From contig DAHXNM010000065.1 of assembly GCA_027365375.1 (NCBI GenBank), positions 1-14,105 of the forward strand: a stretch of 14,105 nucleotides of DNA, given 5' to 3'. Below, piece after piece: positions 1 to 6,862 of the stretch (the stretch's first letter is position 1; each line of letters starts with the position of its first letter). The notes beneath the pieces are model-generated. The model saw only the letters and a list, made by a program, of their open reading frames with translations. It made no database searches and was not told where the DNA came from. A program made the translations under genes and the position numbers. This DNA comes from Ferrimicrobium sp. (GTDB lineage Bacteria > Actinomycetota > Acidimicrobiia > Acidimicrobiales > Acidimicrobiaceae).

Positions 1-257
1 ATACCAACTAATACCGCAGCGGCGACAAAGACCGTGAGCGCCACCGCCGCAACTCTACGAAAGTGCAATCGCATCAAAAGCTTGACCAAGGGTTCGACGA
101 TGATAGCCCCAACGATAGCAACAAGAACCTCAATGGCTAGATGCTTCATGTACATTACAAAGGCAAGCGCCAACACAATCCCAAGGACACCAACCTCGGC
201 AAGAAAGATCTGTCTCCCAAGACCGGCATATCGACGGGCAGTTTCATCAGCCCTCAT
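1..257 (-). CDS. AI-2E family transporter, N-terminal part (runs off left edge)
   Basis: Reading the minus strand from an ATG at 257 gives 85 codons that stay open to base 1, so the gene continues outside the window. The product starts with a short charged segment (MRADETARRYAGLG), then a hydrophobic helix at about residues 17-37, then a second at about 40-54. Next comes the stretch IIVEPLVKLLMRLHFRRVAA and another hydrophobic run. The order helix, 'EPLVKLLMR' short amphipathic turn, basic pair, helix is the N-terminal signature of the AI-2E family (PF01594), polytopic inner-membrane proteins that export small molecules or, in some members, act as Na+/H+ antiporters. A TGA lies three codons upstream in frame, so 257 is the first possible ATG; its ribosome site is weak (GAGAG-like). 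Substrate cannot be inferred. The call rests on the N-terminus only. Confidence 0.6.
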   Translation of the reverse strand, partial: MRADETARRYAGLGRQIFLAEVGVLGIVLALAFVMYMKHLAIEVLVAIVGAIIVEPLVKLLMRLHFRRVAAVALTVFVAAAVLVG

Positions 258-409
258 CTGTGCTCACTCTCAACTCCATCATGGCGACCACACAGCCGGC
301 ACCTCAAACTCTCTAAGAACAATGACCGCTCGACTTTGAGTACTCGATCCTCACTCCAGCAGCCAAACCGATAGCCTCCAATCGATACAAGCATCACGCT
401 GTCCACCCG

Positions 410-421
410 CGTTCCGGAACG
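410..421. promoter_or_regulatory. 12-bp perfect palindrome in the divergent spacer
   Basis: CGTTCCGGAACG reads identically on both strands. It sits in the 248-base spacer between the divergent AI-2E gene (start 257) and the UPF0104 gene (start 506), a common place for a shared operator. No regulator gene lies in the window to pair with it, so an operator role is inference. Apart from this and the dyad at 446-475 I see nothing gene-like in the spacer. Confidence 0.3.
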
Positions 422-445
422 TAAACGCCCACCTTAGCCCTTCTA

Positions 446-475
446 GTGGTGGTTGTTGACACTATTAAGCACCAC
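446..475 (+). promoter_or_regulatory. TTGACA-like box inside a GTGGTG/CACCAC dyad
   Basis: GTGGTG (446-451) and CACCAC (470-475) form a perfect 6-bp inverted repeat with an 18-base spacer. A consensus-like TTGACA lies between them at 456-461, about 45 bases before the GTG start of the UPF0104 gene. It could be a -35 box overlapped by an operator. However, the expected -10 position (about 479-484) reads CCGGCT, and the nearest AT-rich hexamer (TTTATT, 484-489) gives a 22-base spacer, too long for a standard promoter. I treat it as a possible control site only. Confidence 0.25.
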
Positions 476-505
476 ATTCCGGCTTTATTCAACTAGGGTG
501 AATGT

Positions 506-1669
506 GTGAGCACTTGGCGGTCCAAGGGCGGCGACGGTCGCCGTAACATCTCCCACCGCCTCCCATCCGATCAGTCGCGAGAGGTTATAACAGGGACTCG
601 ACGCAGTCTAGGCAAGCTTGTTCGACACTTCGCTATCCGAGGGATATGGGGATTTGCGATCCTTCTGGTGATCGAGTACCTGGTTATCCCACAGATAGCC
701 GGAGCACGAAAAACTCTCCACCTACTAAGCCAAGCCAACTATTGGCTCATCCCGTTAGCAATCATGGCCGAAGCCCTGTCGCTCTTCTCTTATGCCAAGC
801 TCACCTCAGCCGTTCTGCCCCAACCACAACCCTCGCTGAAGTCATTGGCCAAGGTCGACCTATCAGGGCTTGCGGTATCCCATGTATTGCCAGGCGGTAC
901 CGCCAGCGGAGCAGGGCTAACTGTACGCCTTCTCAACGGTCTCGGCGTCCGAGGCACAGATGCAGGGGTTGCGCTCGCCACTCAGGGCATCGGCTCTGCC
1001 GTCGTGCTCAACCTCATCCTCTGGTTGGCGCTCATCATCTCGCTACCGTTATTCGGTTTCAACACGCTCTACCTAATCGTCGCAGCCCTCGGCATCGTGC
1101 TGATGGCGCTCGTGATAGCGCTGGTCCTGACCCTCACGCGCGGCAATCAGCGGCTGGTGGATCTGGTTGATAAGATGGTCGGAAAGGTCCCATTCCTTAA
1201 CCGTATTCAGTCTCCGCTACATGCTGGTATTATCCGGGCCGGTGAACGAATTCGCGCTCTCGTCGGAGACCGAGAGCTGCTAAGAAGGGCGATTACCTGG
1301 GCAGCGTGTAACTGGCTCTTCGACGCTCTGAGCCTCTGGATTATGTTGCTCGCCTTCGGCTCCGTCGTTAATCCCGACGCGCTGCTGGTAAGTTATGGAA
1401 TTGCAAACGTTGCGGCGGCAATCCCTATTACCCCAGGCGGCCTTGGAGTAGTCGAGGGAATCATGATCCCGTTAATCACCGGCTTTGGAACACCCAGGGG
1501 TGTGGCGATTCTCGGGGTCCTATCGTATCGGCTATTTAACTTCTGGATACCGATCCCTGTGGGAGTGGGAACTTACGTGTCACTCAAGCTAAGTCGAGGA
1601 GAGGAGATCACGATGGAACTGGATCGAATTGAACCGCCTCCAGATGACGAGGATGACTCGAAAAAGTAA
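506..1669 (+). CDS. UPF0104 / lysylphosphatidylglycerol synthase TM-domain family membrane protein
   Basis: A 387-residue polytopic membrane protein resembling the flippase-like domain of MprF (PF03706), without the cytoplasmic aminoacyl-transferase domain. About 40 polar, basic residues are followed by hydrophobic segments near 44-63, 79-97, 157-184, 186-211, 263-285, 292-308, 313-329 and 333-360. Two family landmarks are visible. SHVLPGGTASGAGL (125-138) precedes RLLNGLGV, and ITPGGLGVVEG (308-318) is the 'PGGlGvvE' motif of the last conserved block. The C-terminus is a short acidic tail (PPPDDEDDSKK). The start is GTG at 506, preceded by AGGG 7 bases upstream; the nearby ATG at 502 and GTG at 498 are out of frame or stop at once. 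Family members move lipids or lipid-linked intermediates across the inner membrane or have unknown roles; no substrate can be assigned here. Confidence 0.88.
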   Translation: MSTWRSKGGDGRRNISHRLPSDQSREVITGTRRSLGKLVRHFAIRGIWGFAILLVIEYLVIPQIAGARKTLHLLSQANYWLIPLAIMAEALSLFSYAKLTSAVLPQPQPSLKSLAKVDLSGLAVSHVLPGGTASGAGLTVRLLNGLGVRGTDAGVALATQGIGSAVVLNLILWLALIISLPLFGFNTLYLIVAALGIVLMALVIALVLTLTRGNQRLVDLVDKMVGKVPFLNRIQSPLHAGIIRAGERIRALVGDRELLRRAITWAACNWLFDALSLWIMLLAFGSVVNPDALLVSYGIANVAAAIPITPGGLGVVEGIMIPLITGFGTPRGVAILGVLSYRLFNFWIPIPVGVGTYVSLKLSRGEEITMELDRIEPPPDDEDDSKK

Positions 1670-1827
1670 ACTGTTCGACGCCCGCCGACTATTTGGTTCT
1701 ATCACACGGTGCAGACCCTAGGCGCCTGAGACCATGTGCGCCTCACTACAGGCACCTTATCTTGAGCCATGTCCCAGGCGCTGCTCCAATCGGAGACCTT
1801 ATGCAAGGAGACGTCGACGCCTAGGTC

Positions 1828-1851
1828 GTCGATCTTTCGTAAACGATCGAC
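1828..1851. terminator. Hairpin in the convergent spacer, candidate bidirectional terminator
   Basis: GTCGATC (1828-1834) and GATCGAC (1845-1851) form a perfect 7-bp stem. The loop can extend it by three A-T pairs around a small apical loop, with one bulge. It lies between the ends of the UPF0104 gene (1669) and lpdA (1883), so it could end transcription from both sides. Neither side carries a U-tract, so it would be an atypical, hairpin-only terminator of a kind proposed for actinobacteria. The rest of the 213-base spacer shows only small repeats (CCTAGGCGCC at about 1717, CGCCTAGG at about 1819, GTGCCTAG at about 1858). Confidence 0.4.
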
Positions 1852-1882
1852 TCGTAGGTGCCTAGTTCAGCTGTTTCATGGA

Positions 1883-3319
1883 CTACTTCTGTCGTTGCTG
1901 TTGCACGATGATGTGAGTCGGTAGCCCTTGAGCAACTTCAGCGGCCTCAGAATACATTTCAGAGAGGGTTGGGTGCGGGTGAATAGTGAGCGCGAGGTCA
2001 TCAATGGTCGCGCCGAGTTCAATCGCTAGCACGGCTTCGCTGATGAGATTCGACGCATCAATCCCTACGATGTGTACACCAAGTAACCGTCTGCTGTCCG
2101 CCAGCGCAATGAGCTTCACCTCACCCACCGATGCACCGAGAACTATGGCGCGCCCATTCGCGCGATAGGGAAACTTGGCGACAAGGACGTTGTCAGGATA
2201 ACGCGAACGCGCCTCCTGTTCACCCAGACCAGCGGCTGCCACCTCTGGCTCAGCAAAGATTACAGCCGGTATTACAGTGGCATCGTTGCCTGCCTGCTGC
2301 CCAGCGGCAACCTCAGCAGCCACTTTGGCCTCGTAATAGGCCTTATGAGCAAGCATAGGCCCAGGGACGATATCACCGATGGCAAAGACATGCGCATTGG
2401 AGGTTCTCATCTGGTCATCAACCTCGACACGGTGATCAGGACCAAGAGAGATGCCGGCCACAGCGAGCCCGAGATCATCATCCAGGTTCGGCACTCGTCC
2501 AACCAACACGGCGACCGCGTTGCCGCGAATCTCCTCCGCGACCTCACCGTTGGCAATCTCAACCACGACGGAGTCACCCACGGCCTTCATGCCATGGACA
2601 TCAACGCCGGTTCGCACCTCAACACCCATCTCTCTCAGGACTGTACGAAGTGTACGCTGAATCTCTGGCTCGATGCCCATCACAATCTCTGGTGCCATCT
2701 CGAGAATCGTCACCTTGGTACCCAGTCGTGCATGAGCACTTCCAAGCTCGATACCGATATAGCCTCCACCAATGACGATCAAATCACGACGGATCACTGG
2801 AGTAAAAAGCAGGTCAGTTGAGTCCAATACCCGTTGGTGATCGACAGTGAAACCATCAAGTTCGCGAGGTGAGGATCCTGTAGCCAGGATACAGTCCTTG
2901 AACTTTATCCTGCTGGTCTCGTGGCTTGCACGAATCCGAACCTCGTTGGGGCCTACAAAACTCGCCTCACCCTCGACGATCTCTACCTCTGCAGCCTTAA
3001 GTAGCTGGCGCACACCAGAGGTAAGACGCTCTACGCTGGCAGTTACTGTCTGCGAAAGGACAATCGGGTCGATGTGGGCGTCCTCTGTAACCACCCCCTT
3101 CTTCGAGAGGCTATCCAGCTCGTGAAAACGACTTGATAACTCAATGAGTGCCTTCGAAGGGATGCAGCCAACATTGAGACAGACCCCACCAATGTTCTCT
3201 CGTTCAACCAAGGTGACCGACCTTCCCAGTTGCGAGGCACGAATCGCCGCGCTGTACCCGCCCGGACCGCCTCCGATTACGAGGAGATCCGCCTGTTCGG
3301 TAAACTCGCCGACTACCAC
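1883..3319 (-). CDS. lpdA: Dihydrolipoyl dehydrogenase (E3)
   Basis: A 478-residue flavoprotein that reoxidises the dihydrolipoyl group on E2 and passes electrons through FAD to NAD+, forming NADH. All family landmarks are present. The FAD-binding GGGPGGYSAA is at about 16-25, and the redox disulfide is in GGVCLNVGCIPSK (C47, C52). The NAD-binding GGGYIGIELG is at 184-193, followed by VGRVPN (273-278) and the second FAD contact VFAIGDI (311-317). The interface catalytic pair is in HPHPTLSE (H449, E454). Length is normal. The start is GTG at 3319, immediately after the TAG of pdhC with no gap; its GGAG (3329-3332) lies within the pdhC end, 9 bases upstream. This is the last gene of the pdhABC-lpdA operon, so it most likely serves this complex, though E3 can also be shared with other 2-oxoacid dehydrogenases. 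Confidence 0.97.
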   Translation of the reverse strand: MVVGEFTEQADLLVIGGGPGGYSAAIRASQLGRSVTLVERENIGGVCLNVGCIPSKALIELSSRFHELDSLSKKGVVTEDAHIDPIVLSQTVTASVERLTSGVRQLLKAAEVEIVEGEASFVGPNEVRIRASHETSRIKFKDCILATGSSPRELDGFTVDHQRVLDSTDLLFTPVIRRDLIVIGGGYIGIELGSAHARLGTKVTILEMAPEIVMGIEPEIQRTLRTVLREMGVEVRTGVDVHGMKAVGDSVVVEIANGEVAEEIRGNAVAVLVGRVPNLDDDLGLAVAGISLGPDHRVEVDDQMRTSNAHVFAIGDIVPGPMLAHKAYYEAKVAAEVAAGQQAGNDATVIPAVIFAEPEVAAAGLGEQEARSRYPDNVLVAKFPYRANGRAIVLGASVGEVKLIALADSRRLLGVHIVGIDASNLISEAVLAIELGATIDDLALTIHPHPTLSEMYSEAAEVAQGLPTHIIVQQQRQK

Positions 3320-4597
3320 CTACTTCATCTCCATCATCAGCCGCACCGGATCACTCAACAAGGAGATGATGCGCATCAAAAATCTAGATGCATATCCCCC
3401 ATCGATAATACGGTGATCGAAGGTGAGCGAAAGAGTCATCTGGTCCCCTACCCCTACGGTTCCATCATCGAGAACCACTGGACGCTTGCGAATCGGACCG
3501 ACACCAAGGATTCCGACCTCTGGGTAGTTGATGATCGGGGTAGCATAGACGCCACCGATGGTTCCATAGTTAGTAATAGTGAACGTTGAACCCGTCAACT
3601 CTGCGGAGGTAAGGGTATGAGCCCTCGCACCCTCAATCAGATGACCGAGCTCCCTTGAGACCTGGACCAACGACTTTTCAGCCACAGATCGAAGCACCGG
3701 TACCATCAACCCCTGGGGATCATCGACGGCAAATCCAAGGTGCACGTCAGTATAGGTAACGATCTCACCAGCCTCCTCATCAAGCCGGCCGTTGAGATCT
3801 GGGAACTGCTCCAACACCCCAGCCACTGCCTTGGCTATCAGCGGAAGATAGCTGATCCGCTCGGGTTGGAGACGCTCATTCATGTCTTTACGCAGGGCCA
3901 CCAAAGCTGCGACGTTCGCCTCCTCGAAGACCGAGACCTGCACCGCATGTGACCAGGAGCGAGCCATGTTCTCAGCTATTCGCTTTCGGATTCCGACTAA
4001 TGGACGCCGTTGTTCCTTAGCCACCTCAATCGACATGTTGGCCAAGACCTGCTGACCACCGACCGGCACCTCCGTGGGCTCTAAAACATCACCCTTGGTC
4101 AGTGAAGACACTCGCTGGACACCTCCACCGCCAGCCGCGCTTTGGAGATCCTCGGCGAGTACTCTACCATCTGGCCCAGTCCCTTGTACAAGATTGATGT
4201 CGAGCCCAAGTTCACGTGCCAACCGACGCACAGCAGGCGTCGCGAGTGCACGCTCTCGCCCACTCTCAACAATGGCCGCAGGTTTGTTAGGTGAGACAGA
4301 GGCCGACTCTCGAATAGGCGCTGGTGGGACAGGATTCGCCTGAGGCTCTGGTCTTGGCGCAGCTGAATCGGTAGAGAACGCGACCACTACCTCGCCAACC
4401 TTGACAGTATCCCCCTCATGGAACAGAACCTTGTCAATCGATCCGGAGACTGGGGCACCAATCGTCACGACCGCTTTGTCGGTCTCGACATCTAGCAAGG
4501 GCTCATCGCGCTTGACTTCATCGCCCTCTTGGTTGTACCACTTTACGATCTGAGCCTCGTGTAGACCCTCGCCTACATCGGGAAACTTCCACTCCAC
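3320..4597 (-). CDS. pdhC: Dihydrolipoamide acyltransferase (E2) of a 2-oxoacid (pyruvate) dehydrogenase complex
   Basis: This is the E2 core protein, which moves the acyl group from E1 to CoA on a swinging lipoyl arm. Counting from the GTG start there are 425 residues. A single lipoyl domain covers about 2-75, with the lipoylated lysine in ETDKA (K41). A Pro/Ala-rich linker follows (about 78-105), then a peripheral-subunit-binding domain (about 118-152, ATPAVRRLAREL to GTGPDGRV). After a second linker comes the catalytic acyltransferase domain (about 195-425), with TFDHRIIDGG containing the active-site H395 and D399. A frame-compatible TTG at 4603 would add two residues. It lies only 3 bases after AAGGAG, whereas GTG 4597 lies 9 bases after it, so I prefer GTG. 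Domain layout fits acetyl- or branched-chain acyl-transferases. Bacillus-like E1 partners favour pyruvate; branched-chain use is the alternative. Confidence 0.95.
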   Translation of the reverse strand: MEWKFPDVGEGLHEAQIVKWYNQEGDEVKRDEPLLDVETDKAVVTIGAPVSGSIDKVLFHEGDTVKVGEVVVAFSTDSAAPRPEPQANPVPPAPIRESASVSPNKPAAIVESGRERALATPAVRRLARELGLDINLVQGTGPDGRVLAEDLQSAAGGGGVQRVSSLTKGDVLEPTEVPVGGQQVLANMSIEVAKEQRRPLVGIRKRIAENMARSWSHAVQVSVFEEANVAALVALRKDMNERLQPERISYLPLIAKAVAGVLEQFPDLNGRLDEEAGEIVTYTDVHLGFAVDDPQGLMVPVLRSVAEKSLVQVSRELGHLIEGARAHTLTSAELTGSTFTITNYGTIGGVYATPIINYPEVGILGVGPIRKRPVVLDDGTVGVGDQMTLSLTFDHRIIDGGYASRFLMRIISLLSDPVRLMMEMK

Positions 4598-4606
4598 AGT
4601 CAACTA

Positions 4607-4612
4607 CTCCTT
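4607..4612 (-). promoter_or_regulatory. Ribosome binding site AAGGAG that decides the pdhC start
   Basis: AAGGAG on the minus strand overlaps the TAA stop of pdhB (4611-4613). It is 3 bases before an in-frame TTG (4603) and 9 bases before GTG (4597). Only the latter has a normal spacing, so it supports the GTG start and translational coupling with pdhB. Confidence 0.6.
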
Positions 4613-5591
4613 AAAATCGCACCGACGCCAAAGCGGCTGTAATCACTTGCGAGGTATCTGGCAACCAAAGATCCTCAAACATGGTCATCGGATACGGAGT
4701 GTCGTACCCGGTGACACGCAACACCGGCGCCTCCAAGTAAAGAAACGCCTTCTCCTGAATCACAGCAGCAAGCTCTCCTCCAAAGCCTGAGGTCCTGACG
4801 GCCTCATGGACTACTACCGCTCGCTGGGTCTTCTGGACCGAAGCGACCAGAGTCTCCTCGTCAAGCGGGGTCAGGGTCCGAAGGTCGATCACCTCTGGAG
4901 AGACGTCATACTGGGCCACCAACTCATCAGCGGCAGCGAGAATGAGCGCCATCGATGGCCCCCAACCTATCAAGGTCACATCGGTACCTTCGCGAACGAC
5001 ATTTGCCTTCCCAAGGGGAATACGATAAGCCTCCTCGGGCACCTCATCACGAAAGGCGCGATACAGCCGCATTGGCTCAAGGAACAGGACCGGATCCGGG
5101 TCATCGATAGCGCTGAGGAGTAGTCCCTTAGCGTCATAAGGGTTCGAGGGTGTCACAACTTTGATGCCCGGGGTATGCGTAAACAACGCCTCAAGAGAGT
5201 CCGAATGAATCTCTGGAGCCTTTACCCCTCCGCCAAAAGGTGCCCGAATAACCATAGGTGCGCTATAGCGGCCGAGAGAACGGAAGCGAACCCGAGCCGC
5301 CTGCGAGGCGATCTGATCCATGGTCTCATAGATAAAGCCAAAGAACTGAATCTCGGCAACTGGCTTCATTCCAGCCATCGCAAGCCCGACTGAAGTTCCA
5401 ACAATTCCCGACTCAGCGAGCGGAGTATCGATCACTCGCTCGCCACCAAACTTCTCGAACAGTCCATCGGTGATACGGAAGACGCCTCCATCCCTACCGA
5501 CATCCTCGCCAAGGATGATGACGGCTGGATCCTCGGTCAAAGCAGACTCGAGAGCCTGGTTAAGCGCCTGTGCAATCGTCAACTTCGCCAT
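4611..5591 (-). CDS. pdhB: Pyruvate dehydrogenase E1 component, beta subunit
   Basis: A 326-residue beta subunit of the alpha2beta2 thiamine-diphosphate E1, which decarboxylates the 2-oxoacid and reductively acylates E2. Visible landmarks are LGEDVGRDGGVFR (about 27-39) and DTPLAESGI (55-63) with the conserved Glu60 that contacts ThDP. Further on are FGFIYETMDQI (84-94) and APFGGGVKAPEIHSDSLE (117-134) with the active-site His129. The stretch SNPYDAKGLLLSAI and the 'DPVLFLE...LYR' region closely resemble Bacillus PdhB, favouring pyruvate over branched-chain substrates. The start is ATG at 5591, one base after the pdhA TAA, with GGGAG (5598-5602) 6 bases upstream. The reading frame stays open to 5711, but those 40 extra residues overlap pdhA and resemble no E1 beta N-terminus, so I exclude them. 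Confidence 0.96.
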   Translation of the reverse strand: MAKLTIAQALNQALESALTEDPAVIILGEDVGRDGGVFRITDGLFEKFGGERVIDTPLAESGIVGTSVGLAMAGMKPVAEIQFFGFIYETMDQIASQAARVRFRSLGRYSAPMVIRAPFGGGVKAPEIHSDSLEALFTHTPGIKVVTPSNPYDAKGLLLSAIDDPDPVLFLEPMRLYRAFRDEVPEEAYRIPLGKANVVREGTDVTLIGWGPSMALILAAADELVAQYDVSPEVIDLRTLTPLDEETLVASVQKTQRAVVVHEAVRTSGFGGELAAVIQEKAFLYLEAPVLRVTGYDTPYPMTMFEDLWLPDTSQVITAALASVRF

Positions 5592-5592
5592 G

Positions 5593-6699
5593 TTACGCTC
5601 CCATCTCTTTGACTCTGGCCTCAAATTGGGCACGCTGAGATGCCAGGCCCGTCGGAACCTCTGCATAGACGTTGTCAAAAAGAACGAGCGGAGAGATGTC
5701 AAGAGCCTCATGGAAGTTGGCTAATATCTCCTCGACCTTACGTTCTGATTCTGCATCAATGGCAACAACATCATCATCGCTCAGCTGGCCCTCGCCTCGT
5801 AGCCAGGTCTCAAGCCTGAGCAAGGGGTCGCGACGTATCCATAGATCCTCCTCCTCGGAGGCTCGGTATTTTCCAGGATCATCCGCTGTCGTGTGTGCAC
5901 CAAGTCGATAGGTCACCGCCTCAACCAAGAACGGCCCTTCACCAGCTCGAACGCGCTCAGTGAGCTCCTTCATAAGGTTGGCAACAGCAATGTAATCATT
6001 GCCATCAACCCGGTATCCCTCAATGCCATAGGCTATCGAGCGCTGCGCTATCGTCTCTGCATGCATCTGCTGGGAGAGCGGAACAGAGATAGCCCACTGG
6101 TTGTTCTCGCAAAAGAAAATCAGTGGCACCTCGAGAACTGAGGCGAAGTTCATAGCCTCATGAAAATCTCCCTGCGAAGTTGCGCCATCACCAAAGGTGA
6201 CCACGGTCGCAGCTGCTTCGTGGCGCAACTTAGTCGCCCACGCCACCCCGACACCATGGAGAGTCTGTGCTGCGATGACTACCTGTGCCGGCAAGACTTG
6301 TTTGCCGGTTGGGATATCTCCGAGACTCGGGTGACCCTTGGAGAAGAACAGGCCGTGCTCCATAGGAACTCCACGTAGGTAGCTCGCCGCCCAGTCTCGA
6401 TATGTGGGAACAAGCCAGTCGCTCTCGTTGAGCGCAGCCACGGCCCCCATCTGTGCGGCCTCCTGCCCCTTGAAAGGTGCATAAGTCCCGATCACACCCT
6501 GCCGCTGGAGATTCCAAGCGCGCTCATCGAACGTTCGCAAAAATCGCATGGTTTCATAGGTTTCCCTTAGATCAGCCACCGATAGGAATCCCAGCTCACC
6601 AACGAGCTTGCCCTCCTCATCGAGCCGCTGAATCAGCGGAAACATCTCCATACCATCGGTCACGACAGACCACCCCCTTTCTGGGTTGTCCCTGGACAT
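5593..6699 (-). CDS. pdhA: Pyruvate dehydrogenase E1 component, alpha subunit
   Basis: Alpha subunit of the heterotetrameric E1, which binds ThDP-Mg and decarboxylates the 2-oxoacid. In the 368-residue reading, QGVIGTYAPFKGQEAAQ (67-83) and VPTYRD (97-102) match the Bacillus PdhA substrate-entry region. The ThDP motif runs from FGDGATSQGDFHEAMNF (169-185) to ENN (198-200). YRLGAHTTADDPGKYR (264-279) is the conserved active-site loop. Start choice is open. ATG at 6699 has no good Shine-Dalgarno, while GTG at 6663 (residue 13) lies 7 bases after AAAGGGGGTG (6671-6680) and would give 356 residues starting just before DGMEMFPLIQRLDEEG. The family N-terminus is variable, so alignment does not settle it. 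First gene of the operon pdhA-pdhB-pdhC-lpdA; this E1 type differs from the single-chain AceE usual in many actinobacteria. Confidence 0.95.
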   Translation of the reverse strand: MSRDNPERGWSVVTDGMEMFPLIQRLDEEGKLVGELGFLSVADLRETYETMRFLRTFDERAWNLQRQGVIGTYAPFKGQEAAQMGAVAALNESDWLVPTYRDWAASYLRGVPMEHGLFFSKGHPSLGDIPTGKQVLPAQVVIAAQTLHGVGVAWATKLRHEAAATVVTFGDGATSQGDFHEAMNFASVLEVPLIFFCENNQWAISVPLSQQMHAETIAQRSIAYGIEGYRVDGNDYIAVANLMKELTERVRAGEGPFLVEAVTYRLGAHTTADDPGKYRASEEEDLWIRRDPLLRLETWLRGEGQLSDDDVVAIDAESERKVEEILANFHEALDISPLVLFDNVYAEVPTGLASQRAQFEARVKEMGA

Positions 6700-6744
6700 A
6701 ATCGCCTATGTGCTGAGGCGACATGCTCTTGCTTTGTCGACAGT

Positions 6745-6769
6745 CTTGGGATCGCCAAGTCAACTGACT
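6745..6769. promoter_or_regulatory. Overlapping dyads in the pdhA leader, candidate operator
   Basis: CTTGG (6745-6749) and CCAAG (6755-6759) form a 5-bp dyad with a 5-base gap. It runs into AGTCA-AC-TGACT (6758-6769), a second inverted repeat. A perfect 8-bp palindrome TGTCGACA lies just beyond (6735-6742). They sit immediately downstream of the predicted -10 box of the pdh promoter, where a repressor would block initiation or a leader RNA could fold. None matches a binding site I can name with confidence. Confidence 0.35.
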
Positions 6770-6778
6770 CCATCAACC

Positions 6779-6808
6779 AATATAGTGCAACACTGACGAC
6801 GGAACCAA
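6779..6808 (-). promoter_or_regulatory. Candidate sigma-70-type promoter of the pdh operon
   Basis: On the minus strand TTGGTT (6808-6803) and TATATT (6784-6779) are separated by 18 bases, giving a predicted transcription start near 6772 and a leader of about 70-110 bases, depending on the pdhA start. Both hexamers are reasonable vegetative-sigma matches. It is the best promoter-like pair in the 163-base gap between the DUF1641 gene and pdhA, which suggests the pdh genes are transcribed separately from the formate genes. Nearby, ATCTTT-TAAG-AAAGGT (about 6815-6831) could be a weak hairpin ending the formate transcript, but it lacks a U-tract. Confidence 0.45.
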
Positions 6809-6862
6809 GACCAACCTTTCTTAAAAGATTAGAGTCGAAACGTTACTGAGTGGTTACAGCTC

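Noticed and set aside
646..1170. 174-residue open frame within the UPF0104 gene
   Set aside because: Same strand, different frame; Arg/Pro/His-rich composition typical of a shifted frame, with no domain.
1670..1882. Repeated CCTAGG/GCGCCT motifs as a possible mobile or repeat element
   Set aside because: The copies are only 8-10 bases, irregularly spaced, and no element ends or target duplications are visible.
2345..2821. 158-residue open frame opposite lpdA
   Set aside because: Antisense shadow of a clearly conserved enzyme, with no ribosome site or recognisable motif.
5592..5711. N-terminal extension of pdhB by 40 residues
   Set aside because: The extra frame lies inside pdhA, resembles no E1 beta N-terminus, and the ATG at 5591 has a good ribosome site and normal family length.
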